A stretch of DNA of 64,000 nt, taken from NCBI RefSeq assembly GCF_014205845.1, contig NZ_JACHCR010000021.1, positions 1-64,000 on the forward strand, given 5' to 3'. Source of the stretch: Mucilaginibacter cryoferens. GTDB lineage: Bacteria > Bacteroidota > Bacteroidia > Sphingobacteriales > Sphingobacteriaceae. Below are positions 56,261 to 64,000 of the stretch, one piece after another. The notes under the pieces are model-generated. The model searched no databases, was not told the DNA's origin, and was given only the letters and a program-made list of their open reading frames with translations. Numbering within the stretch: position 1 is the first letter of the stretch; each line of letters opens with the position of its first letter. The position numbers were made by a program, and so were the translations under genes.

Positions 56261-57746
56261 ATACTACCCGGTTAATTCCTTTTACGTTGTTAATGATCTC
56301 GTTACTGATCTTAGCCAGCAGATCGTAAGGTAAATGACACCAATCGGCGGTCATTCCGTCTACCGATTCAACAGCGCGAAGGCAAATTACATTCTCGTAA
56401 GTACGCTCATCGCCCATTACCCCTACCGATTGTACCGGTAAAAATATGGCGCCTGCCTGCCAAACCTTATCGTAAACACCATAAGAGCGTAAATTGTTGA
56501 TATAAATCGCATCAGCCTCCTGTAATATAGCAACTTTTTCTGGTGTAACATCACCTAATATCCTGATTGCCAATCCCGGACCCGGAAAAGGGTGCCTGCC
56601 TAAAATATTAGGATCGATACCTAAAGCCTTACCAACACGCCTAACTTCGTCTTTAAACAAGGTATTTAATGGCTCTACTACCTTCAACTTCATAAAATCT
56701 GGCAATCCGCCAACATTATGGTGCGATTTGATAGTAGCCGACGGCCCTTTAACAGAAACCGACTCAATAATATCCGGATAAATAGTACCCTGGCCTAACC
56801 ATTTTACATCCTGAACTTCGTGCGCAGCATCATCAAACACTTCAATAAATACACGGCCAATGGCCTTACGTTTCTTTTCGGGATCGCTTAAGCCGGCCAA
56901 TGCATCGTAAAAACGGGCTTTGGCATCAATACCTTTTATATTTAAGCCCATGTGTTTATACGAATCGAGCACCTGCTCATATTCGTCTTTACGCAAAAGG
57001 CCGTTATCAACAAAAATACAATGCAGATTGGCGCCAATAGCATGGTGCAGCAATACCGCTGCTACAGATGAGTCGACACCGCCCGATAAGCCTAAAACTA
57101 CTTTATCATCACCTAATTTTTCTTTTAACGCGGCAATGGAGGTTTCAATGAACGAATCTGGTGTCCAATCCTGGTGGCAGCCGCAAATATCAACCAAAAA
57201 GTTCTCCAGCAATTGCTTGCCATCAATACTGTGGGTTACTTCGGGGTGAAACTGAATACCATAAGTTTGAGTACCTGTAATCTGGTAAGCCGCAACTTTA
57301 ACGCTATCGGTACTGGCAATTATCTCAAAATTATCGCCTATGCTGGCAATGGTATCGCCGTGCGACATCCACACCTGTGAATTTTCGGGTATATTTTTAA
57401 ACAGCGGGTTTGCCTTGTTCACATAATCTAAATTGGCCCGGCCATATTCGCGGGTGCTCGATGCTAATACCTCGCCACCGTGAAAGTGCGCCACATACTG
57501 CGCACCATAACAAACCCCTAAAATTGGGCGGGTGTTATGAAACTGCTCAAAATCAAAGCGTGGTGCATCCTCCTGCCGTACAGAATACGGGCTACCGGAA
57601 AGGATAATTCCTTTTACGCTGCTATCAATTTCGGGATAATGATTAAACGGGTGGATCTCACAGTAAATATTGAGCTCCCTGACACGGCGCGCTATAAGCT
57701 GGGTGAATTGCGAGCCAAAGTCAAGAATGAGGATTTTTTCTTGCAT
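56217..57746 (-). CDS. guaA: GMP synthase (glutamine-hydrolysing)
   Basis: The 509-residue enzyme turns XMP, ATP and glutamine into GMP. The N-terminal glutamine amidotransferase has the nucleophile Cys79 in GVCYGAQY and the His-Glu in FHPEVTH. The ATP-pyrophosphatase domain has the P-loop [10 protein letters not shown], and the C-terminal dimer domain ends in PATIEWE. I take ATG 57746 ([13 protein letters not shown]); a TTG two codons upstream is less likely. The stop overlaps the next gene by 44 bases. It is the first gene of the operon. Confidence 0.97.
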   Translation of the reverse strand: MQEKILILDFGSQFTQLIARRVRELNIYCEIHPFNHYPEIDSSVKGIILSGSPYSVRQEDAPRFDFEQFHNTRPILGVCYGAQYVAHFHGGEVLASSTREYGRANLDYVNKANPLFKNIPENSQVWMSHGDTIASIGDNFEIIASTDSVKVAAYQITGTQTYGIQFHPEVTHSIDGKQLLENFLVDICGCHQDWTPDSFIETSIAALKEKLGDDKVVLGLSGGVDSSVAAVLLHHAIGANLHCIFVDNGLLRKDEYEQVLDSYKHMGLNIKGIDAKARFYDALAGLSDPEKKRKAIGRVFIEVFDDAAHEVQDVKWLGQGTIYPDIIESVSVKGPSATIKSHHNVGGLPDFMKLKVVEPLNTLFKDEVRRVGKALGIDPNILGRHPFPGPGLAIRILGDVTPEKVAILQEADAIYINNLRSYGVYDKVWQAGAIFLPVQSVGVMGDERTYENVICLRAVESVDGMTADWCHLPYDLLAKISNEIINNVKGINRVVYDISSKPPATIEWE

Positions 57747-57759
57747 GGGCAAAGATAGG

Positions 57760-57840
57760 ATTTGATTTCGAATTTCGGAATTGCGATTTCGGATTTTTTT
57801 AATTTAGGATTTCGGAGGTTCAATTTCGGATTTTTCTATT
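57760..57840. repeat. Low-complexity GATTTCGGA-type direct repeats
   Basis: Words such as GATTTCGGATT, AATTTCGGA and GGATTTCGGA recur five times within 80 bases upstream of guaA. They look like slippage-type repeats. No gene is seen in 57753-57947. Confidence 0.6.
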
Positions 57841-57947
57841 TGTCAGTTTCGTCGAAAACTGGATTAAGCAGATTTACCCAATTAAAGAATAAGATCATTT
57901 TCAAATCCTCAAATAATTCCCCCATCTGAAATCTGCATATCTGCACA

Positions 57948-58307
57948 TCAACTCTCCTCCCTTTTCACCAACAACACCTCATCCCCATCCAACAATAAAT
58001 AGCCATACTCATAGCAAAACATATAGGTTGATCCGGTTTTGGTTTGATAGATGCTGGTGATATGATCAAAGTCGAATCCTTTTGCCGCCAGTTTTTTGCG
58101 GGTGGTTTTAGTTTTGCCGGTTGGGTTTAGTTCCTCCAATACGCGGCGGTTGCGGCGTAATATGTTGTTGATATTGCGCACCAGGTTATAACTGCTACTG
58201 TTAAGCTGGTTATTATAATTGTTTCGGCATAGGTCATTACAGAATTTTTTATCGGCCCGGCCATGCAGTGGTTCGCCGCAATCCAAACAGTTTCTTTCCT
58301 GGTTCAT
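57948..58307 (-). CDS. Small zinc-ribbon-like protein of unknown function
   Basis: The 119-residue protein starts with a treble-clef-like metal site, NCLDCGEPLHGRADKKFC then CRNNY (Cys-x2-Cys...Cys-x3-Cys). The middle is basic and helical (RNINNILRRNRRVLEEL), and the end is beta-rich (TGSTYMFCYEYGYLLLD). This combination suggests nucleic-acid binding, which is inference. I have no family name. It is divergent from ssb with a 149-base gap. Confidence 0.72.
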   Translation of the reverse strand: MNQERNCLDCGEPLHGRADKKFCNDLCRNNYNNQLNSSSYNLVRNINNILRRNRRVLEELNPTGKTKTTRKKLAAKGFDFDHITSIYQTKTGSTYMFCYEYGYLLLDGDEVLLVKREES

Positions 58308-58456
58308 GATATAAAGGTAATCAATATATTATCCGTTTGCAAACGCTTACAAATGGATACTATCGACTATAAACGGTTATTATCCGGTTAAATTTTCGGG
58401 GTAGCCGCACCTTTGTATCGTAATCAAAATAAATATTAAACATTAAAAATAAAACC

Positions 58457-58795
58457 ATGAACACATTAAGAAACAGCGTACGCCTCGTAGGTAACTTAGG
58501 TATGGACCCTGAAGTAAAAGTTTTTGATACCAATAAAAAAATGGCCCGCGTATCTCTGGCCACTAACGAAAGTTATAAAAACGATAAAGGCGAAAAAATA
58601 ACCGATACCACCTGGCATAACCTGGTATTTTGGAACACCACCGCCAAACTGGCCGAAGACCTGCTGAAAAAAGGAGATGAAGTGGCTATTGAAGGCAAAC
58701 TGGCCAACCGCAGCTATACTGATAAAGATGGCATTAAGCGCTACGTATCTGAAATTGTAGTGAACGACTTTTTAAAGGTGGGCGCAAAAGGCTGA
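58457..58795 (+). CDS. ssb: Single-stranded DNA-binding protein, short form
   Basis: The 112-residue protein is an OB-fold SSB: MNTLRNSVRLVGNLGMDPEV at the start, TTWHNLVFWNTTAKLAEDLL in the middle. It binds single-stranded DNA in replication and repair. The usual acidic C-terminal tip (such as DDIPF) is missing, so this is probably a secondary SSB. After the TGA at 58793-58795 the same frame stays open for 55 more codons to a TAA at 58961, with a Glu/Lys-rich, SSB-linker-like composition. That may be a former tail cut off by a nonsense mutation, or a readthrough extension. Confidence 0.92.
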   Translation: MNTLRNSVRLVGNLGMDPEVKVFDTNKKMARVSLATNESYKNDKGEKITDTTWHNLVFWNTTAKLAEDLLKKGDEVAIEGKLANRSYTDKDGIKRYVSEIVVNDFLKVGAKG

Positions 58796-58963
58796 AGAGC
58801 AAAAGCAGGTGAAGAGCCCCAGGCAGTTGAACAACCGAAGGCCACCGAAGGCAGCATCCACGAGGAAAAAGCCAGAGAGGTGAAAAGGGTATCGGGCCGT
58901 TGGTTTGTAGGCTCAATAGAAAAGCGGTTCGCGGTATCGCCGCCGGAAAAGAAAGTGCAATAA
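58796..58963 (+). other. In-frame open extension after the ssb stop
   Basis: Fifty-five codons follow the ssb TGA in the same frame and end at TAA (58961-58963). They encode AKAGEEPQAVEQPKATEG near the start and VSGRWFVGSIEKRFAV near the end. No ribosome-binding site or start codon would make it a separate gene. Confidence 0.5.
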
Positions 58964-58994
58964 CCTAATCGTTATTGTCTCTTTTATATTGGCC

Positions 58995-59077
58995 GAGCCT
59001 ACGGCTCTCTTCATTCCCTTGTTTCTTGTGCCGCGGGTTAAAACCCGTGGCTACAATATTTTCCGGGGCGATGCCCC
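58995..59077. repeat. Left cluster of short palindromes
   Basis: Three palindromes in a row: GAGCCTACGGCTC (58995-59007), CGGGTTAAAACCCG (59034-59047) and GGGGCGATGCCCC (59065-59077). They resemble REP-like elements. Confidence 0.7.
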
Positions 59078-59088
59078 TTTGTACTTTT

Positions 59089-59222
59089 TTAATGAAATGA
59101 ATTATACAATTCAATTTTTCTTCCATCCTGATCAATTAACCAGTCATAAACCTTTGTTCTTTTAACACGGGGTCCAACGAAAATTGAACATGGATGTTTT
59201 TTTTTGCAATCTCAAGTTCTGC
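59089..59222 (-). pseudogene. Possible 3' fragment of a lost gene
   Basis: The minus strand encodes AELEIAKK, then after a one-base shift in a run of A, HPCSIFVGPRVKRTKVYDW and LIDQDGRKIELYNSFH-stop. The residue pattern is protein-like and ends in a stop, but no start is present and the frame is broken. It lies between two clusters of palindromes. I do not recognise the family. Confidence 0.4.
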
Positions 59223-59228
59223 TTACCA

Positions 59229-59312
59229 AGGGCCGTAGGGCCGAAACATATTGTAACAACGGGTTTTAACCCGTTGAACGCATAAACCACTACTACGGAG
59301 TGCCGGAGGCAC
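59229..59312. repeat. Right cluster of short palindromes
   Basis: GGGCCGTAGGGCC-like (59229-59242), the perfect palindrome CAACGGGTTTTAACCCGTTG (59257-59276) and GTGCCGGAGGCAC (59300-59312). The module order mirrors the left cluster. Confidence 0.7.
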
Positions 59313-59346
59313 GGGTCATATTCCTAGAAACGGTCTATTACCCCTT

Positions 59347-60813
59347 TCATCTATCTCCCTCTTCACCGTACATAGCCGTTTCATTAACCCGCATATAAAC
59401 AGTTTTCTCTACAATGTTATGGATCACATCGTCAAGCTCCTGGGTAGAGGTATCCAGGTGATCCATGATCTCTATATTCAATGGATTTTGCATATCATCC
59501 CTATCAAACAAATTAACAAGGCCCATAATGGTAGCAACCGGCCGCCTAAGCTCATGCGAGCTTATACTGGCTATGGAGTGCAGTCTGTTGTTTTGATCAA
59601 GGATGCTTTCCTCGTTCCTTTTACTTTCTATTAAAACCCTTAATATATTTACTGTACGCTCAATTAACTGAAGTTCGCTTTCATTGGGCTCACGCACTGT
59701 AGTATAATAAATGCCAAATACAGCCAAAACTTTTGCGCCCTTCGAGCTCATCACCGGGGTAGACCAACATGCTCGTAATCCAAACCGTTTAGCCAGGTCG
59801 GCATAACCGGCCCACAGGGGATCATTAGCAATATCACTAACAATAACCTGCTTACGATGATACGATGCACTACCGCAGGAGCCAACATTTGGCCCAACAG
59901 ACAAGCCTTCCAATTCATCACAATAAGCTTTAGGTACCCGTGGAGCAGCAAGATTATTTAATTTTTCCTGCGCATCATCAACCGCAAAAACAGAACAGAT
60001 CATATCCGGAAATATCTCTTCTATTCCCATCAACAGCTCTTTGGTTGTTTGGCCAATGGTATATTTTGAAGTAGTATTTAACTCCAACACCTTCTTCTCC
60101 AGGGCTAAAACCCATTGCTGAATCATTATTTCGGTAATATCCCTGATAAAAACAGCCACCTGGTTGTGATATGGATAGATATTAATGCGCAACCACGAAT
60201 TAGAGTATGTATTTAAGTACTGAACCTGGATAGATTTCTTTTCACTTAATGATCGTCGAAATTCATCCATAACCCGTGGTATTAGCCCAAGGCTTTTGAT
60301 ATTTGTAAATCCCAACTGTCTTATTTCGCAGGCATCTAAATTAGTCATGGCCTGGAAAGCGGGGTTAAAAGCCACGATGTTCCAATTTACATCAAGCACT
60401 ATAAAGCCTTCGTTAAGGCTTCTGATAGTATGTTGTATAATTTCGTCACTTGCCTGGGTACATTGGATGGGGACGGAGGTCTCCATCAATGGATTGCCGG
60501 TAGAATAAATGAGGTTGTCATCGTTCAGCAAAATTGACCACGTAACACTGTAGTAACAGCCGTCTTTTGCCTTTACACGGCTTTTATAGCCTATCAGTTT
60601 TTTATTGGCAAGCAACCCGCCTATTGATTCCTCCCGGCGTTCCTTATCAGCCGGGTGACATATATCGGCAATATTTATACCTGCCAGCTCGACCTCTGTG
60701 TAGTTAAATAAGTGTTGGAAAGACGGGTTAGTATACAATATTACGCCACTCATATCCATCACAAAAAATATATCTTTTGAGTGTGTAAAAAAGGACGTTA
60801 ATCTTGTATCCAT
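59347..60813 (-). CDS. PAS-PAS-GAF protein with a HisKA domain but no ATPase domain
   Basis: The 488-residue cytoplasmic protein has two PAS domains (about residues 12-110, DIFFVMDMSGVILYTNPSF; and 125-235, GFIVLDVNWNIVAFNPAF), a GAF domain (about 250-400) and a histidine-phosphotransfer-type HisKA segment with the His in SISSHELRRP (about residue 425). It stops at residue 488 without the N, G1 and G2 boxes of an HATPase domain. So it cannot phosphorylate itself; it may be phosphorylated or controlled by another kinase. No truncating mutation is visible downstream. No membrane segment. Confidence 0.85.
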   Translation of the reverse strand: MDTRLTSFFTHSKDIFFVMDMSGVILYTNPSFQHLFNYTEVELAGINIADICHPADKERREESIGGLLANKKLIGYKSRVKAKDGCYYSVTWSILLNDDNLIYSTGNPLMETSVPIQCTQASDEIIQHTIRSLNEGFIVLDVNWNIVAFNPAFQAMTNLDACEIRQLGFTNIKSLGLIPRVMDEFRRSLSEKKSIQVQYLNTYSNSWLRINIYPYHNQVAVFIRDITEIMIQQWVLALEKKVLELNTTSKYTIGQTTKELLMGIEEIFPDMICSVFAVDDAQEKLNNLAAPRVPKAYCDELEGLSVGPNVGSCGSASYHRKQVIVSDIANDPLWAGYADLAKRFGLRACWSTPVMSSKGAKVLAVFGIYYTTVREPNESELQLIERTVNILRVLIESKRNEESILDQNNRLHSIASISSHELRRPVATIMGLVNLFDRDDMQNPLNIEIMDHLDTSTQELDDVIHNIVEKTVYMRVNETAMYGEEGDR

Positions 60814-60880
60814 ACGAGGTTATTATGGCGTATTGTACAATATCTAAGTTATAAAATATTTGCAATAACCAAGCATTAAT

Positions 60881-61585
60881 TTAGGGTGTACTCACGGCAA
60901 CCGGCAAAACTCTACCGTTAAAAAATTTATGCCCGGTAAGCGCAAAGTCGGCCACATACTTTCCCATCTCAAATGCTAAAACAGGCGATTGATAACCCGG
61001 AAATGCTTTTTCCAGCATCTCTGTTTGTGCCGATCCTAATGCCAGGCAGTTTACTTTAATATCCTGCTCTATCAATTCTTGCGCCAGGCATTCGGTTAAT
61101 GTATGCAAGGCAGCTTTACTTGCCGAATAAGCAGCTAATCCCGGAAACTTCGCGCTCCCCTGGAAACCGCCCATGCTGCCGATATTTAAGATGTGGCCAC
61201 CACCAGATATTAATGGCAAAAGGGCTTGTATAATACGTACATGGCCTATAAAATTGCTTTGCAGCATTTCTACAAAGTCGGTTTCCTGCAATTCTATAAA
61301 CGGTTTGTTTACGAGTACCCCGGCGTTGTTTATCAATATATCTACCCGGTTATCAAAATTTACTTCAATAAATTGAAGCAGGCCCTGGTAATCATCGTGT
61401 ACAATATCAAATGTAAGGGCAAATAGCTGGCAGTCGGGGTTAAGACCATGGGCAATTTCCAGCAGTCTTTCCAATTTATCCTGCGAGCGCGCAAGGGCGA
61501 TAACCTTGTGTTTGCCAGAAAGTATCAGTTCAATTACAGCTTCAAATCCTACGCCGCTGCTGGCGCCTGTTATAATGATGTTCAT
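60881..61585 (-). CDS. SDR-family oxidoreductase
   Basis: The 234-residue protein has the classical short-chain dehydrogenase layout: IIITGASSGVGFEAV (TGxxxGxG cofactor motif, about residues 3-16), NNAG (about 85), and YSASKAAL (Tyr-x3-Lys, about 150). Substrate unknown. I chose ATG 61585; the frame continues 12 codons upstream into the inverted repeat element at 61606-61687, which is not a likely coding start. Confidence 0.9.
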   Translation of the reverse strand: MNIIITGASSGVGFEAVIELILSGKHKVIALARSQDKLERLLEIAHGLNPDCQLFALTFDIVHDDYQGLLQFIEVNFDNRVDILINNAGVLVNKPFIELQETDFVEMLQSNFIGHVRIIQALLPLISGGGHILNIGSMGGFQGSAKFPGLAAYSASKAALHTLTECLAQELIEQDIKVNCLALGSAQTEMLEKAFPGYQSPVLAFEMGKYVADFALTGHKFFNGRVLPVAVSTP

Positions 61586-61605
61586 ATACCCCAAGATTAT
61601 TAGAG

Positions 61606-61687
61606 CGTCATTGCGAGGCACGAAGCAATCCCCGACTTTAATAGTGAACTATGCTAGTTGGGGATTGCTTCGTGCCTCGCAATGACG
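61606..61687. repeat. Inverted-repeat element, GTCATTGCGAG family, copy C (perfect arms)
   Basis: A perfect 28-bp inverted repeat (61606-61633 with 61660-61687) around a 26-base loop; arms begin CGTCATTGCGAGGCACGAAG. It lies between the hydroxylase and SDR genes and would form a strong hairpin in either transcript. Confidence 0.92.
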
Positions 61688-61708
61688 GTTATTGTATTAT
61701 CGTCGCCC

Positions 61709-63484
61709 CTAAAATACCAATTTTTGCTCAACCGGATGCGCTATCAGGTAAAAACCGTCGGCAATTAGTTTTTTTAATTCGGGTTGATCTTTTGCTTTTT
61801 GTTGCAGAAAAATCCGGATCTCAGATGATAACAGGGGCTCAATCTCCTCATGTTCCAGCAGTTCCAGAATCTCCAGGGCACACAGCCAATCGTCGTGATG
61901 ATCTTTTTGCAGTCGTAACCAAACGTTGCCTAAAAAACTGTAGTCGCCTTGTTTTTGGCGGCAATCGCGTACCTGCTTATATAACTTATGCAGCTCTTTA
62001 TTTTTAGCGTCGTACGCTACATGATGAGTAGCTGTTTTTGATTTATAAACGGCTTCTTCAAAAGCGTCCTTATCAGCGGCACCGCAAAATACAGAGGTAA
62101 TTTTTTCGCCAACAGCCATATCATATACGCCCCATGAAGGATCGAACAATATTGTACCTTCTTTGTCGGTCACCGTACAATCTATAAAGGTGATAAGCAG
62201 TGTTTTCCCTTCTGCTATTAAAATGCCTTTCACTTTTCCTTCAAGGGTGATTCCGCTTTCAAAATCCAGCACCACGCTTTGATCTATGCTGATACCAATA
62301 TTTTCGAGTTCTGCTAAACTCAAATTTTCTAAAGGAGCAACGTTTTTCAACTTGCCAACCGGCGAACTGAAGCCATCTTTATGGTAGTTTTTATCGTGCC
62401 CTTTAAGCTGTTTATTATGAAGGGATAAAGCAGTTGAGCCGATAGTTTTAACAAAGTATGGCTCTCCATCTTTCCCAACCTTAAAACTGGTAACCGTACC
62501 CGATACCTGCAAACCCGAGCTGTAAACTACCGTACAGGTATTTTTACTTTCTAAAGCTTTACCCAGGCCATAAGCCCCGCCCCTGCGGAACGACATGGTA
62601 TTGGCAAACTCTTCCAATACATCAATTAAATTCTGAAAAGTTGGGGTTACAAATAGCTGCGGCTGCGTTTTGGTGATATCGTAGCTGTACTTTACAGCGT
62701 CGATGCTATACCAAAGCTTCTTTACCTCGGCCATCATACAGCTGGCACTTTCGCCTATTGATGAGAGTAAGCCCGCGCCATATATCTTGGGATTTTCCAG
62801 GGTGCCAATCAGGCCATATTCTACCGTCCACCAGTGCAAACGACTAAGCAGGGCCATTTCAGATGGCTCTCCCATGTTTTCCTGGCGATGAGCTACCAGT
62901 TGGTCGGCCTTACGGATCTCGTCCTCATCAGCATCGGGCATTTCCTTTAATATCGATAAAGCTCTGATGGCTTCGTACAATTCAAAATCCTGTGCCGAAA
63001 ACATGGCCTTTGCCCCTATCGAACCAAAATAACTTAAGTATTCGTGGTAATCCTTATCGGCAATAATAGGTGCATGCCCGGCAGATTCGTGTATAATATC
63101 AGGCGCTGGCGTATACTCAATATGCCGCGACTGCCTGATATCTGCAGCTATAACCAATACCCTATATGCCTGGTACTCCATAAAAGCAGCAGGGGGTATA
63201 AAGCCATCAACAGTAACAGCCCCCCAACCAATTTTGGCAAGCGCGTTATTCATTTCCTGCAAATCGGGAATACGCTCGATAGTTAAGCCGGCCTTGGTTA
63301 GGCCCGGAATGTATGGATAGTAGGCTACATCTTTTAAGTAGCTATAATTTTGCCGCATTACATAGCGCCAAACCGCATGGTCTATAGGCGTATAATGTTC
63401 GTAATGTTGGTCGACTATAAATTGTTTTAAATGACCGGGCAATGCCGCAACCTGCGGATTATTAAAATCATTAAAATGGCTCAT
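61709..63484 (-). CDS. Aromatic amino acid hydroxylase (phenylalanine-4-hydroxylase type)
   Basis: The 591-residue protein carries the iron-binding His pair in HESAGHAPII and the third ligand Glu in WWTVEYGLIG, the pattern of pterin- and iron-dependent aromatic amino acid hydroxylases, which add oxygen to phenylalanine (giving tyrosine) or related amino acids. The catalytic part is in the N-terminal 330 residues. The extra 250 residues hold a small beta-rich section (GTVTSFKVGKDGEPYFV) and a helical tail, longer than the minimal bacterial enzyme but I believe usual for Bacteroidota versions. It is preceded by a gene for a flippase-like protein. Confidence 0.88.
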   Translation of the reverse strand: MSHFNDFNNPQVAALPGHLKQFIVDQHYEHYTPIDHAVWRYVMRQNYSYLKDVAYYPYIPGLTKAGLTIERIPDLQEMNNALAKIGWGAVTVDGFIPPAAFMEYQAYRVLVIAADIRQSRHIEYTPAPDIIHESAGHAPIIADKDYHEYLSYFGSIGAKAMFSAQDFELYEAIRALSILKEMPDADEDEIRKADQLVAHRQENMGEPSEMALLSRLHWWTVEYGLIGTLENPKIYGAGLLSSIGESASCMMAEVKKLWYSIDAVKYSYDITKTQPQLFVTPTFQNLIDVLEEFANTMSFRRGGAYGLGKALESKNTCTVVYSSGLQVSGTVTSFKVGKDGEPYFVKTIGSTALSLHNKQLKGHDKNYHKDGFSSPVGKLKNVAPLENLSLAELENIGISIDQSVVLDFESGITLEGKVKGILIAEGKTLLITFIDCTVTDKEGTILFDPSWGVYDMAVGEKITSVFCGAADKDAFEEAVYKSKTATHHVAYDAKNKELHKLYKQVRDCRQKQGDYSFLGNVWLRLQKDHHDDWLCALEILELLEHEEIEPLLSSEIRIFLQQKAKDQPELKKLIADGFYLIAHPVEQKLVF

Positions 63485-63544
63485 GTACGTTGGGTACGGT
63501 TTATAACAGAACGTAAAATTAGGAAAATAGGTTTAATAAAAACT

Positions 63545-64000
63545 TTAATTTTCCGGGGTTTCCTCAATAGCCGGCAAACCGGCCTGCAATTTATCGGTAC
63601 GAAAAACGTAATAAACGCCCAACAATGCCACAACTATAGAGATTAGGTAGAAAGTAAAGCTAAGATATACAGCCATATCTGCCGTTAGATGGAATGGCTT
63701 GGCAAGGTTTACAAAAATGGCGTCCCTAACCCCGCCGCCGCCTAAACTAAACGGTATAATTGATGCTAAAGCCGATATCAGGAACGAAAGCAGGTAAGGG
63801 GCAAATTTGCCGGTAAAATCCTGCGCCAGCAATAAACACACAATACACAGTAATTGCATTGATTGCACACCCACTGCTTTTAAATGGGCAGCAAAAAAGT
63901 TATGGGTATATTCCCTGAAAAATTTGCGTGCAACTATATAGTAAATAACCGAACCAACAACCAACAGGGTTACCGGGATACGCAACCCAACCAAGTCTGA
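63545..64000 (-). CDS. Lysylphosphatidylglycerol synthase TM/flippase-like protein, 3' part
   Basis: Only the C-terminal 151 residues are in the window; the gene's 5' part lies to the right. It has about four hydrophobic segments and the family block LLSFLISALASIIPFSLGG followed by GGVRDA, typical of the UPF0104/AglD-MprF transmembrane family, which moves lipids or lipid-linked compounds across the membrane. The TTG at 63994 is inside this frame and need not be the start. Tail is charged (IEETPEN). Confidence 0.82.
   Translation of the reverse strand, partial: SDLVGLRIPVTLLVVGSVIYYIVARKFFREYTHNFFAAHLKAVGVQSMQLLCIVCLLLAQDFTGKFAPYLLSFLISALASIIPFSLGGGGVRDAIFVNLAKPFHLTADMAVYLSFTFYLISIVVALLGVYYVFRTDKLQAGLPAIEETPEN

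Noticed and set aside
63500..63994. Complete small membrane gene starting at TTG 63994
   Set aside because: The frame stays open to the window edge and the family is much longer, so the gene is truncated by the window.

Overview
The window looks like chromosomal DNA of a Bacteroidota bacterium, most likely Sphingobacteriaceae and close to Mucilaginibacter or Pedobacter. Supporting signs are TAnnTTTG-type promoters, a SusC/SusD locus controlled by an ECF sigma and FecR pair, a type IX secretion sorting domain, many TonB-linked barrels, moderate GC content and frequent short palindromic repeats between genes. The genus is inferred from general resemblance, not from a search.

Layout. Positions 1-23 are the 5' end of a 16S rRNA gene on the minus strand, and its leader and promoter lie to the right of it. 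Next come mnmE, a nucleoid-associated protein, kup, and a PIN-domain toxin-antitoxin pair (6.0-6.7 kb). A repeat-rich stretch follows with a TIGR02757-family gene, a metB-type gene and proS (6.7-10.3 kb). From 10.4 to 18.2 kb lie envelope genes: a Gly/Tyr-rich lipoprotein, a FadL-like barrel, an NHL-repeat protein with a T9SS sorting domain coupled to a lipoprotein, a lipocalin, and a small SDR-like protein.

From 18.2 to 34.8 kb lies a polysaccharide-utilisation locus transcribed leftwards: ECF sigma, FecR, SusC, SusD, GH78 rhamnosidase, an HGSNAT-like acetyltransferase, GH20 hexosaminidase and GH92 mannosidase. A two-gene cassette on the opposite strand sits between the sigma and anti-sigma genes. 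It encodes a 56-residue protein and a PARP-like putative ADP-ribosyltransferase broken by one in-frame TAG. This is the most unusual gene arrangement in the window.

From 34.9 to 52.3 kb are an ada-like gene with a 2OG-Fe(II) oxygenase, a cation:proton antiporter, a TonB-type barrel, an old yellow enzyme, an OsmC protein, a PBP4-type peptidase, two APC permeases, a membrane pyrophosphatase of the K+-dependent type, and MarC. From 52.3 kb to the end are an acyltransferase, an overlapping guaA / binding-protein / RNA methyltransferase gene set with a decayed copy of the methyltransferase 3' end, a short ssb, a PAS-GAF-HisKA protein, an SDR, an aromatic amino acid hydroxylase and a truncated flippase-like gene.

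The second main theme is repeats acting as coding sequence. A palindrome with core CCCCCTTTAGGGGG sits in or beside at least six genes. It supplies the last residues and stop codon of two unrelated enzymes and is translated twice inside the TIGR02757-family protein. A second family of about 85-100 bp inverted repeats (GTCATTGCGAG ends) occurs three times.
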